From PoT sp049331405 (lineage in GTDB: Bacteria > Planctomycetota > Planctomycetia > Isosphaerales > Isosphaeraceae), in contig NZ_CP186275.1 in NCBI RefSeq assembly GCF_049331405.1, positions 62,001 through 126,000 on the forward strand: a stretch of DNA of 64,000 bases. Direction: 5' to 3'. The notes beneath the pieces are model-generated. The model did no database searches. It was not told the DNA's origin and worked only from the letters and a program-made list of their open reading frames with translations. Each line of letters opens with the position of its first letter. Within the stretch, counting starts at the first letter, position 1. Of this stretch, positions 26,370 to 35,167 are shown one piece after another. The position numbers and the translations under genes were made by a program.

Positions 26370-26923
26370 GGTGGATACTGCGGCGCGACGAGGAGTCGCG
26401 GATCTACCACCGGCACAAGGCCGCCGGGGAGTTCCCCCCACTGCGGCCGTGGCCGAATACGAGTTGGGCGAAGTGCCGCATGAAGCACGTCTGTCGAACC
26501 ATCATCTGGAGCGCGTGCTTGCCGGAAATATCGGGCGATGACATCATCGATCCAGACTCTGCCGTCACGGCGTTGGAGTACGTCGCTTCAAGGCTCCAGG
26601 GTGCAACCGAGGTGGAGAGGAGCTCGTTTGCCGAGGCCTGTGAGGAAGAAGCGGTGAATGTACAGAATGAGCCTTCCTACGCGCGGCCGGCGGCTTTCGA
26701 TCGCGACCTACCCGCTGCTCTTGGCCCAAGACGCCATCGGGCCTTGCGCATCAAAGATTCCATATGCAACGCTATGAATAAATCGATTAAAGTGGAATTA
26801 GCAATGCTGAAGGTGCTAGATTCGGGGCTCAGGCGAGGTTTTGGGGGCACAACTCACTACCCGAGTTCGTGGCGATTGATCAGCAAGTCCGGCCAGACTG
26901 ATCGGCGGAGGCGGGCATCGTGA
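26363..26923 (+). CDS. Hypothetical protein, possibly composite of gene fragments
   Basis: 186 codons from a GTG overlapping the previous stop. The segment DIIDPDSAVTALEYVASRL is protein-like, but the flanks (WPNTSWAKCRMKHVC and SGLRRGFGGTTHYPSSW) look like non-coding translation. It ends in a GTGA overlap with the following gene. It may be a decayed paralogue rather than an expressed protein. Confidence 0.4.
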   Translation: MVRWILRRDEESRIYHRHKAAGEFPPLRPWPNTSWAKCRMKHVCRTIIWSACLPEISGDDIIDPDSAVTALEYVASRLQGATEVERSSFAEACEEEAVNVQNEPSYARPAAFDRDLPAALGPRRHRALRIKDSICNAMNKSIKVELAMLKVLDSGLRRGFGGTTHYPSSWRLISKSGQTDRRRRAS

Positions 26924-27261
26924 CCGATACATATCAGCCGCTCATCGAGGCTCTCCGAGAGTTGGCGGTACAGGCGTATCTCCAACGCCCCAATCAACTT
27001 GTCATCTCACGCCAATATGGTGTGGCGATGCCGTTCTCCGGCAACAGTTTTTGGGTGACTTGCCACGAAGGTTCCTGGCATGTCTGCACCTGGAGACCTG
27101 CGTTCTACCGACTCCCGTCCGCGGCCGACTTAGTCGCCTTTTGCGTCGAGTTCGTGGACGTCGGCGATTCGGCTCAGCCGCGAGTACCTCGCAGCCTGGT
27201 CGACAAGTATCATTTGATTGAGTTGTCGGATGAGGAAGCGGAATCTCTCTTTAGAAATTGA
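26920..27261 (+). CDS. Small hypothetical protein, 113 aa
   Basis: Starts at a GTG overlapping the previous stop. A globular acidic protein: MTDTYQPLIEALRELAVQAY, then GVAMPFSGNSFWVTCHEGSW, ending LSDEEAESLFRN. It has no membrane helix or signal. Size, acidity and island setting resemble small immunity-type proteins, but no family match is claimed. Confidence 0.65.
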   Translation: MTDTYQPLIEALRELAVQAYLQRPNQLVISRQYGVAMPFSGNSFWVTCHEGSWHVCTWRPAFYRLPSAADLVAFCVEFVDVGDSAQPRVPRSLVDKYHLIELSDEEAESLFRN

Positions 27262-27749
27262 GCAGGCACCGGCTAACTTCGTGCGGCATTAGACCCCGCC
27301 CGCTACGATATCTGCCGGGGCGCAACTATCACCCTCTGCAAGGCAGTCGATAGGATTATCGGTCGATCAAATGTTGTGATCAGCGTGCTTAGATTACACG
27401 TTATTCAGCATGCTATTGCAAGTCGTGGGGACACACGATGATTTTTGCCGTCGGATGGTGTGCCCTACGCACGTCCGTCGGCATTTACGCCGTGCCGGCC
27501 GCAGCGGACGCTGTCGCCATGACCGTAAGTTGTGAGGCGGTAACCGGACCGGCGCGGGCGCGAGGGCGCAGAGGGTGTTGATGTCCGTGTTCGAGACGTG
27601 CCGCCGCCAGGCGTGCCCTGTCGTGGATCACGTCAGCAGGGTGTTGTGCTGCTTCGGCAACCGGCTCCTCGAGCGACCTCTGCTGCTCGGGGGATGAGCC
27701 AGGACGACCTCCGGCCGATCCCTGAGCCCAGTCTTCGGCGAGACAACCC
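27262..27749. other. Intergenic region, no feature recognised
   Basis: About 490 bp with lower GC in its first half. No convincing frame on either strand. GCCGTCGGATGG and ACGTCCGTCGGC near 27451-27483 show weak inverted symmetry only. Confidence 0.4.
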
Positions 27750-28217
27750 TTATGAGCGATCACGACCCCGCCTCCTCGCCCACGAAGCCGAGATCGAAGC
27801 GGCCAGCATGGAGAGCAGGATCAAGGGCGAGGTGTAGAGAACGATCACGAAGGCGATGATCACGCCGAAGAAAGCGGTCGGCCCCATGCTCTCCATCGTC
27901 ATGCCTTGACCCGAGAGGATCCGGACAAACTGGTTGACGGGCCAGAGCCACAAGTTTTCATACCACGCGATGCAACCTATTCCGAGTATCGAGAGCCATC
28001 CGGCCAGATGGAATCCTCCCCAATACGCCCCCGTGTTCCCCTTCAGGCGAGGGACGGTCATGAGGAGCAGGTTGGCCATCGGCAGCGTGACGATGGCCGT
28101 TTCTGCGGCATTTTTTATGCCCCAGCAATATTTGAGGACGGCCCCATCCACCGCGACGAGGGACACGAGTATCATCAAGGTCGCCAGCGAGAAGCTTTTC
28201 GAGCGTGCGATGGTCAT
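27750..28217 (-). CDS. Four-helix membrane protein, 155 aa
   Basis: Begins MTIARSKSFSLATLMILVSL and has four predicted helices (about 10-30, 40-55, 65-85 and 112-140). The N-terminal SLATLMILV pattern recurs in several small membrane proteins of this window (see 54667, 55396, 58187). The function is unknown. The C-terminus is basic (SWARRRGRDRS). Confidence 0.75.
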   Translation of the reverse strand: MTIARSKSFSLATLMILVSLVAVDGAVLKYCWGIKNAAETAIVTLPMANLLLMTVPRLKGNTGAYWGGFHLAGWLSILGIGCIAWYENLWLWPVNQFVRILSGQGMTMESMGPTAFFGVIIAFVIVLYTSPLILLSMLAASISASWARRRGRDRS

Positions 28218-28355
28218 GTCCTTCCTCTGGTTAGAAGGGGCCGAGTATAACCAGCGGACCTGCGTCGTGGATACTTTTGACCCTTACCCTCGGGTGGTGT
28301 TCGCGACCCTCTTCGCCGCGGAATCCGGCCCCACCTCTCGATCCGTATATCGACG

Positions 28356-28671
28356 GTGGCGACGGCGATCATTGCGGTTTCCCTCTGCCTCTATCTCAGG
28401 TCGGTCCAACGTCAGCTCGGGCCGGTTTTGAACGGTATTAAGCTTTCTGTCCTGCTCGACATCCAGGTCGTCGACGACGCCATCGGCGAGCCGATCTCAG
28501 GGGTGAGGATCGAGCAACCTTTCCTCCACCCGCCTGGCCAGGCAGGGCGGACCTGGCCGAACTCGACCTGAGGCCTGCCCTGGATCCGATGGCGGCTCTT
28601 CCGCCTCCTGCCATCACGGACCGGGGAGGGAGGAACACCCTTGTCGCGGGACCGAGTTGAAGAGACGTCGC
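28356..28671 (+). pseudogene. Gene fragment with signal-anchor and carboxypeptidase-like start
   Basis: VATAIIAVSLCLYLRSVQ followed by LDIQVVDDAIGEPISGVRIE looks like the start of an anchored carboxypeptidase-regulatory-like protein. The frame then breaks, and ALPPPAITDRGGRNTLVAGP continues in another frame before stops. An ISAs1-family relic lies immediately downstream, so the gene was probably disrupted. Confidence 0.4.
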
Positions 28672-28744
28672 GTCTACCAGGCCTGAAATATGATCCCGGC
28701 GGCCAGCGAACCAGAAGTCGTCTTTCATACCGTTATGGGCGTGA

Positions 28745-30041
28745 GGGTCCAAGCCCAGGGCTATTGACGGATTCATTGTGGGGAGGTTAGAGAAGCGTCT
28801 TCGGCTTAGAACGACCCCTTTCGAGATCCTTGGCATGGACGCACCCTCAAATCTCGGCTTGCTCCATTTCCTCGATGAGGTCCTCGACCCTCGCAGTCGA
28901 CACGGCCGCCAGCATCCCCTATCGGCCGTCCTCGCCTTGGCCTGCTGCGCCATCATGTGTGGCTCCCGCAGTTATGCCGCCATCGGCCAATGGGCCCACG
29001 ACCAGGACATCGCGTTCATGCATCGCCTCGGATTCACTAGGCGTCCTCCCAAGTCCGGCGGCATTCGCAAGGTCCTCATGGCCCTCTCGCCGGCCGCACT
29101 GGAGGCGGCCTTGACCCGCTGGGCCGAGGCCCTGCTCGGCCAAATCCCCGCGGAGGACGAAGGCCTCCTTGCCCCCTTCGCCCTGGACGGTAAGTCGGTT
29201 CGCGGCAGCTTCGATGGCCTGAACAAAGCCGTTCATCTGCTCTCGCTGGTCGCCCACCGATCCGGGCTGACCGTGGCCCAGGCCAAGGTGCCCGACGGCG
29301 CCAAGGACAAGACGAATGAGCATAAGGCCGCCCTCCAGCTCCTCTCGGGGTTGGTCCTCGAGGGCCGTCTCATCACCGGCGATGCCATCTTCTGTCAACG
29401 CGACCTGAGCCGTCAGATCGTCGACAGCGGCGGCCATTACCTCTGGGTGGTCAAGGACAATCAGCCCGCACTCCCGGCCGACATCCGAGCGGCCTTCGCC
29501 CCGGGAGCCGTAGAGGCTCTTTCCCCCAGCAGCGGCGCTCTGGCTTGAGGCCATCGACACAGCGACCACCTTGGAGAAAGGACATGGCCGCACCGAGCGT
29601 CGCACGTCGACGGCCACGACGGCCCTGAACGGCTATCTGGACTGGCCCGGAGTGGGCCAGGTCGGCCGAATCGACTCGGTCGTGCTGCGCGACGGCAAGC
29701 GCACCACGGAGACCCGCCACTTCATCACCAGCGTGCCGCGTTCGATGGCCGGTGCCGAGGAACTCCTGCGCTGGTCGCGCGGCCATTGGACCATCGAGAA
29801 CCGCTCGCACCATGTGCGAGACGTGAGCCTGGGAGAAGATGCCAGCCGGATTCGCAAAGGCTTCGGCCCCGAGGTCTTTGCGGCGTTACGGAACCTGGCC
29901 CTCGGCTTGATACGATCGACGGGGAGCACCAACATCGCCGGGGCGATGCGAAGGAATGCCAGCCGCATCAGCGATCTCTTCGCCACGCTGGGCATCTTCT
30001 AACTGTGATTAGCCGTGGGTCCAAGCCGATGGCTACTTGAG
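28745..30041 (+). mobile_element. ISAs1-family insertion sequence, inactivated
   Basis: Encloses a frameshifted ISAs1-type transposase. Both ends carry GGGTCCAAGCC followed by CAGGGCTATTGA (28745-28767) or GATGGCTACTTGA (30018-30041), which is a direct, not inverted, repeat. The exact termini are therefore uncertain. Confidence 0.7.
28835..30002 (+). pseudogene. ISAs1-family transposase, one frameshift
   Basis: The first part (28835-29548) runs from MDAPSNLGLLHFLDEVLDPR through FALDGKSVRGSFDGLNKAVH, which holds the first catalytic aspartate, to VVKDNQPALPADI. The second part continues in the next frame as LWLEAIDTATTLEKGHGRTE through WSRGHWTIENRSHHVRDV, with the final catalytic glutamate. 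The break falls at a run of five C at 29523-29527; removing one base restores a continuous transposase of normal length. The family is not known to need frameshifting, so this is most likely inactivation. Confidence 0.85.
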
Positions 30042-30285
30042 GTGGGCGGAATACCTCGAAGACATCAGGAAGGCGGGCGGCCACTCGCAATCAACTCACG
30101 CCTCCCGTTTGTCGTGCGGTTGAAGAAATGTTCACCGACAGCAAGCCTCTGTATTGCGTAACCCTCAAATCAAGAGATGTGGCCGGTATCGTAGAGCATG
30201 AAGCGGTCGGAGTTGCAAAGGGCCACCAGAATGAAGACAATCTTTCCCCTGGGCCCGTAGGTTTGGAAAGTCGAAGGGCATCGGC
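30042..30285. other. Intergenic region after ISAs1 relic
   Basis: Starts with a short protein-like stretch (RWAEYLEDIRKAGG at about 30040-30085) that may be the far end of an interrupted gene. Nothing else was recognised. Confidence 0.3.
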
Positions 30286-30954
30286 ATGACCCGCCTGGAA
30301 AAGTCAGCGGCGTACGCCACGGTCTTGAGCTTACCGCTCGCCGTGATCGGCACCTATTTCACGTATTTGCAGGTCCAACCGCCGGCCGAGCCGGTGAAGC
30401 CCTCACCACCGTCTTCCGAGGCAGAAACGGTCGTTGAAGACGCACCTCCCCGGCCGATCGTGGAAGCGTCAAAAGCTGCAACTCCTAAACAAGTCGTTCT
30501 GCGCGAAGACGTGCAGCCGGAACCGATTACTTTCGTCGAGGCGCCAGCCAAGCCTGAGCCCGAGATCCGCGACCTCGGCTCGTTCACTCTGAAGGAAAAA
30601 GGGCATACGTGGGAAACCGTGTTGCCCGGCCGCTTCTCGAAGGTCGAGGCGGCTTTCTACCGCGGGACGCTTGAAGACCAGACTCTCAACGCAGCCTGGG
30701 CCGGTCATCTCTCGATCAATAACCGGGATGTCATACGCTTCGAGCGATGCACTGGCGGAAATCCCCCGATCTTCACGTTCAAGAACTACAGCGAGGATCG
30801 GAGCTACACGGAGCTGAACGACTATCGCAAGTCGGCCTACAAGCCCTACGTTGATGTTACAATGTTCGCGAAGCCCGGCACGAATTACGTTTTCTTCTAC
30901 CACGAACAGCGGGTAGACCTGCCGATGGGGGTCGTCCTACGCATCACGCCCTGA
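30286..30954 (+). CDS. Single-pass membrane protein, 222 aa
   Basis: One N-terminal helix (YATVLSLPLAVIGTYFTYLQ, about 10-29), a Pro/Glu-rich linker (about 30-95), then a globular beta-rich domain with DLGSFTLKEKGHTWETVLPG and YRKSAYKPYVDVTMFAKPG. The topology suggests an anchored extracytoplasmic or cytoplasmic domain on a flexible stalk. No family is recognised. It lies immediately upstream of the Shedu-type gene in an accessory region. Confidence 0.7.
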   Translation: MTRLEKSAAYATVLSLPLAVIGTYFTYLQVQPPAEPVKPSPPSSEAETVVEDAPPRPIVEASKAATPKQVVLREDVQPEPITFVEAPAKPEPEIRDLGSFTLKEKGHTWETVLPGRFSKVEAAFYRGTLEDQTLNAAWAGHLSINNRDVIRFERCTGGNPPIFTFKNYSEDRSYTELNDYRKSAYKPYVDVTMFAKPGTNYVFFYHEQRVDLPMGVVLRITP

Positions 30955-31071
30955 GTCAGGGGAACAGTGACTTGGCTAGCGTGTCTGTGCGTCAGACTCA
31001 CGATTCCGATCGACCTCCCAATTCTCGTTTGGATAGAGTGGATACTTGGCAATAAAATCAGTACATGAAAT

Positions 31072-31956
31072 ATGAGTCGCTTTGATTTCAATCAGATTAT
31101 TGGTTGGGAGGTGCTCAATCGTAGGCTACCCGATCACTTTATGGCCATTAAGCTCGAATGGCAGGCCCTACTCGCGGACCAAAAAGCAACTGAACCGTCC
31201 TACCTCCGATATATACGCGAGAATGCGGGTTTCTTCCTTTGTGACAGCCAGCGAAGTCTGATATCGATCTCGGAATTACAGTTCGGCGCAGATTATCGGC
31301 CTGACTTCGTTGTCGCCACCGACGAGGCAAGCTATGGATTCAAGTACGAATTAATCGAACTTGAGTCACCTCATGATATCGTCTACAAGAAATCCGTCGA
31401 TCCCTCAGCTCATTTGACAGAGGCAATCAATCAAGTGCAAAAATGGCAGCTTTGGCTCGATGCCAATCGAGCCGAGGCCAAGCGACTTTTCCCATCAAAG
31501 CAATTCCAGGCGTTCGATAAACCAAACTTTGATTTCCTTATTATTATTGGAAGACGCGAAGCTTTACAAGCTCATCTTCACATGAGGAACTATAATGCGG
31601 ATTCTTTAAGTATTAGAATCCGTTCGTTCGACTATTTGACGGATCGACTTTTTCAAAGATATTTCTATTCACTGCCGTTTCAATTTTCTGACGAAATGAA
31701 CAACCTTAGCCCCATACTGCGCAACAAGTTGGTTAACCCTTTTGCCAAATCCTTCACGAGCGGTGAGTGGAGGGGAATAACTGGGTCATTCCAGCTAAAC
31801 CCCACCCATATGGTTGCAAAAAATGCCGATCTATTGATTTTGAGAATGAAATACAACGATCGGCTGTCCTCATTCATGCTCGATTGGGACGCACTTCCCG
31901 ACGATGAGAAAAATAGGTATTGGGAGGCCATTAGAATAGCTCACGGAGTTGACTGA
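31072..31956 (+). CDS. Shedu-type (DUF4263) PD-(D/E)XK nuclease, anti-phage defence candidate
   Basis: 294 residues. The DUF4263 core is visible: RPDFVV at 76-81, the ELIELES strand at 93-99 (E96, E98) in place of a canonical ExK, and AINQVQKWQLWLDAN at 118-131, a pattern typical of Shedu SduA. Shedu is a single-gene defence nuclease. The C-terminal half (about 150-290) may be the sensor or partner region. Base composition is clearly more AT-rich than neighbouring genes and the locus lies between two insertion sequences, consistent with recent acquisition. No second defence subunit is needed or seen. Confidence 0.75.
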   Translation: MSRFDFNQIIGWEVLNRRLPDHFMAIKLEWQALLADQKATEPSYLRYIRENAGFFLCDSQRSLISISELQFGADYRPDFVVATDEASYGFKYELIELESPHDIVYKKSVDPSAHLTEAINQVQKWQLWLDANRAEAKRLFPSKQFQAFDKPNFDFLIIIGRREALQAHLHMRNYNADSLSIRIRSFDYLTDRLFQRYFYSLPFQFSDEMNNLSPILRNKLVNPFAKSFTSGEWRGITGSFQLNPTHMVAKNADLLILRMKYNDRLSSFMLDWDALPDDEKNRYWEAIRIAHGVD

Positions 31957-32241
31957 TACCTCGTCACGTGATTCAAATAGGAACTGATTCGCCGGGTAGC
32001 GAGACAAAGAAGCCTTCACGCCATCTGGCAAACTCGACCCTTGCCTCGCCCACAATCTCCTCGCGATACTGCTTGGGCAATTTCGGGCCTACCTTCTCAA
32101 GCCACTGATCGAACGCGGCCACAACGATTTCAAAATCATGTCTGCTGAAATGGACGCGCAGATTCTTGGGAAAACGATCACCAATCAGCCGCAAGCATGC
32201 GAGCGAAGCAGCCATGCCTTGCTCCGGGTGAGACTTTTCTA

Positions 32242-33462
32242 GTAGACCGCCAGATTTAATTTGCGGACTATCGCCGGATCGGTTCTCCTGAGGCACTTAA
32301 CGCCACAGGAGGGCCGCCATGAAGAAGTACAAGGTCACGCTCGGATCCGAAGAACGCCAGGCGTTGCACGACCTGATCGCCGCCGGACGGGCCGCCGCCC
32401 GGAAGCTGACCCACGCCCGCATCCTGCTCAAGGCCGATGCCGCCGAGGGCGGCCCCGCCTGGCCCGACGGCAGGATCGCCGAGGCCCTGGAGGTCAGCGA
32501 CGCCACCGTCGAGCGGGTCCGCCAGCGGTTCGTCGAGCGGGGCCTCGAGGCCGCCCTGGACCACAAGCGGCGGGAGCGGCCAGCCCGGGAGCCCAAGCTC
32601 GACGGCCGGGCCGAGGCCCGGCTCATCGCCCTGGCCTGCTCGGCACCGCCCGAGGGCCGGAAGTCCTGGACCATGCGGCTCCCGGCCGACAAGCTCGTCG
32701 AGCTGGAGGTCGTCGACTCGATCTCCGACGAGACCGTCCGGGTGACGCTCAAAAAAACGAGATCAAGCCGTGGCTGAGGCAGCAGTGGTGCCTGCCGCCG
32801 GAGCGGGACGCTGGGTTCGTCTGCGCCATGGAGGACGTGCTCGAGGTGTACCACCGGCCCTACGACGAGAGGCGTCCCCTGGTCTGCCTCGACGAGGCGA
32901 GCAAGCAGCTGATCGGCGAGGTGATCCGGCCGGTGCCGGCCGAGCCGGGCCGGCCGGAGCGGTTCGACTACGAATACGCCCGCAACGGCACGGCCGACCT
33001 GTTCATGATCTCCGAGCCGCTGCTGGGCTGGCGGGCGGTGCGGGTGACCGATCGGCGGACGGCGGTGGACTTCGCCGAGGTCGTCGCCTGGCTGGTGGAG
33101 GAGGTGCATGAGGAGGCCGAGAGGGTCGTGCTGGTGATGGATAACCTCAATACGCACAAGCTGGCGTCGCTGTACGAGGCGTTCCCGCCGGAGCGTGCCC
33201 GGGCGATCGCCGAGCGGCTGGAGGTCCACCACACGCCGAAGCACGGCAGCTGGCTGAACGTGTCGGAGATCGAGCTGTCGGTGCTGGCCCGCCAGTGCCT
33301 GGACCGGCGGATCGAGACGAGGGAGGAATTGGAACGGGAGGTGTCGGCGTGGGAGGAGCAGCGGAACGACCGGGGCGTCGAGGTTCGCTGGCAGTTCACG
33401 ACAGCCGAAGCACGCATAAAGCTCCGCCGGCTTTACCCGGCACTTTGAGCCTGGCGGTCTAC
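32242..33462 (+). mobile_element. Intact IS630-family element with TA target duplication
   Basis: GTAGACCGCCAG at the left end and CTGGCGGTCTAC at the right end are perfect inverted ends, flanked by duplicated TA; with TA the symmetry covers 15 bp (32239-32253 and 33451-33465). The element is 1221 bp and carries an apparently functional frameshift-dependent transposase. Confidence 0.92.
32319..33448 (+). CDS. IS630-family transposase, expressed by -1 frameshift (orfA/orfB)
   Basis: orfA (32319-32777, 152 aa) holds the helix-turn-helix region (GRIAEALEVSDATVERVRQR). orfB continues in the -1 frame and holds the DDE domain: FVCAMEDVLEVYH, then VVLVMDNLNTHKL and HHTPKHGSWLNVSEIE. The two overlap at AAAAAAA (32751-32757), a classical slippery heptamer that would yield LKKNEIKPWLRQQW across the junction, a typical IS630 sequence. 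The fused product is about 376 residues. A Shine-Dalgarno GGAGGG lies just before the ATG. Confidence 0.9.
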
Positions 33463-33706
33463 TAGGACAATTTCAATACCCTTCGACATTCGCTCTTTGA
33501 GAAGGTAAATATTGGCTCCGATGGTACCAAATGCAAAATCGTTATCGTCAATACCGGGGCCCCAATACGCCATCTCGGTGACCTCTGGATTCCTGAGAAG
33601 ATAATACCGATCTGGATTAGGTCGTCGAGCGTACGTGAGGCCCAGGAGCTGTCAAGCCGGACTCGGGCAAATCGTTGAGATGTTGACAGGCACGCGTACA
33701 GGCCGA

Positions 33707-34117
33707 CTACCGCACTCGATCCCAGAGAATGTTGCCAGCCTCATCGTACCACTCGGGCGGGGTGTGTCCAAAAATCTCCTCGTAGTCGATGGCGATATCT
33801 TGATTCGTCCGCACCGCCGGGTTCTGGAAGGCGGCGAGCCGCTCGTGAAATGAAGAAAGGCCTATTTGAGCGGACAGTTTGTTGGCGCCCTCGATGTACG
33901 AGGTGAGCGACTGCCGCAACTCGAGGTCGGCGTCCTCCGACAGCATACCGAGCCGGTGGGGCATAACGTAGTCCGGCTTATTGTGGACAAAGCCATCCAT
34001 GATGAGGCCACCGATTTGCTCGCGAGCCCCGGAGTCGTAGAGTTCGCCGTGAACTTTACCGAGGCTCTCAAGGCGGTACAATAATTCGAGTAGTAAGGTC
34101 TCCATGGTGGTTTCCAT
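33707..34117 (-). CDS. Hypothetical protein, 136 aa
   Basis: Starts METTMETLLLELLYRLESLG after a textbook AAGGAGG at 5-base spacing, which rules out the longer start at 34159. Helical acidic protein with IGGLIMDGFVHNKPDYVMPH and IDYEEIFGHTPPEWYDEAGN; no signal or membrane helix. No family is recognised. It precedes the IS630-split gene on the same strand, so the two may once have been an operon. Confidence 0.75.
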   Translation of the reverse strand: METTMETLLLELLYRLESLGKVHGELYDSGAREQIGGLIMDGFVHNKPDYVMPHRLGMLSEDADLELRQSLTSYIEGANKLSAQIGLSSFHERLAAFQNPAVRTNQDIAIDYEEIFGHTPPEWYDEAGNILWDRVR

Positions 34118-34712
34118 CTGACCCTCCTTAATGATTAGGCCCGGTGGGCCTCGACGCACGGACCTGTTCGATCATATCGGAATCCTTCGTAGTGGTGTAA
34201 TACCATTGAAGCGGCCAGCCAGCTCATTGTTAACGAGATTTGTGATGCCATTATATGTTCATCGAAATGAAAAAGAGCAGGCGATCAATTCTGTTTGCCA
34301 TTATTAAACGCAAAGCGACAACACCGGAATCGAGTGAAGCTTATCTCGTGCCCACCTTAACGTAACTTCGTGGGGCCCCGCTCGTCAGGTAGAACGGTCA
34401 GGGAACGCGTCATTCAAACCGACTTCAACAACCATCTACACCGAAACCTCATTCGGTAATGCTTGACCGGCTTTCAGCGAGAGCCGATCTGGTGAGCAAA
34501 GTCCGAAACTGGCAAACTGATTGGCCTCGCGATTGATCTCCTTTCGAGCAAATCTTAAGAGGTTGCCCTGGAATGGCTAGGTTCCCCGGATTCTTTGGTC
34601 GTAGGTATCCCGCGTTTCGGCCGGCCAGGATCTTCCACCTGATCGTCGCCCCGAATGGGATCTAGTTCATTCGCACGAACATGATGGTATCGGCAAGTGA
34701 AGCCGGCAATGA
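34118..34712. other. Intergenic region, no feature recognised
   Basis: About 600 bp with AT-richer stretches. No protein-like frame, REP copy or strong hairpin was seen. Confidence 0.4.
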
Positions 34713-34943
34713 AGAATTTCTTCAGCCCGCCACATCGCGGGCGACCCGAAGCGATTCCGGCCGCTGATGATTCCCTCGATCTTCGAGAAGCTGGGCTATG
34801 TCGCGGCGATGGTTGCGCTCTACCTCGGCGGGAACGCGTCGCTGCTGGAGCTCTCGAGCGCGGGGCCGGACCTCGTCTTCGCGGGGCTCTTCCTCGCGGC
34901 GTTCCTCAAGACGCGCGAGTTGCCGGAATCCCGAATCCCATGA
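34713..34943 (+). pseudogene. C-terminal remnant of a membrane protein
   Basis: The frame reads GDPKRFRPLMIPSIFEKLGY, then two helices (VAAMVALYLG and DLVFAGLFLAAFLKT) and stops at 34943. An in-frame stop at 34710 precedes it and no start is usable. IAGDPKRFRPLM is typical of a small planctomycete integral membrane protein family, so this is the tail of a truncated copy. Confidence 0.5.
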
Positions 34944-35167
34944 TGGAAGCGTGACATGATGAATCCAGCTCCGCCCGATGAACGTTGCGCGAGCCCTTCA
35001 TCCAAGCTTCAATAAGCATCACCTTTCGCAAGGCCCGGCTCCCTGGTACAAAGCTAGGCGGCGAGGGTCGGCGACGGGCGTCGGGGGGACGCCGAGGGGC
35101 CGGGTCTCGCCGCGGGCCGAAGGGCAGAGCCAGAACCGTCAAGATCCACGAGGACTCAGACTTTCCG

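Larger units (their letters stand above)
31973..33610 (-). pseudogene. Hypothetical gene split by the IS630 insertion
   Basis: The 3' part (31973-32241) encodes LEKSHPEQGMAASLACLRL to FVSLPGESVPI. The 5' part (33463-33610) encodes NPDRYYLLRNPEVTEMAYWG to RMSKGIEIV. Removing the element and one TA duplicate joins them in frame as ...IEIV-LEKSHPE..., giving a protein of about 145 residues. The family is unknown. No ATG or GTG precedes the 5' part before an in-frame stop near 33650, so the start may also be damaged. Its upstream neighbour at 33707 is on the same strand. Confidence 0.75.

Noticed and set aside
32239..33465. Reading the IS630 region as a single composite transposon with the ISAs1 relic
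   Set aside because: Each element has its own ends, and the 2.2-kb interval shows no outer matching termini.
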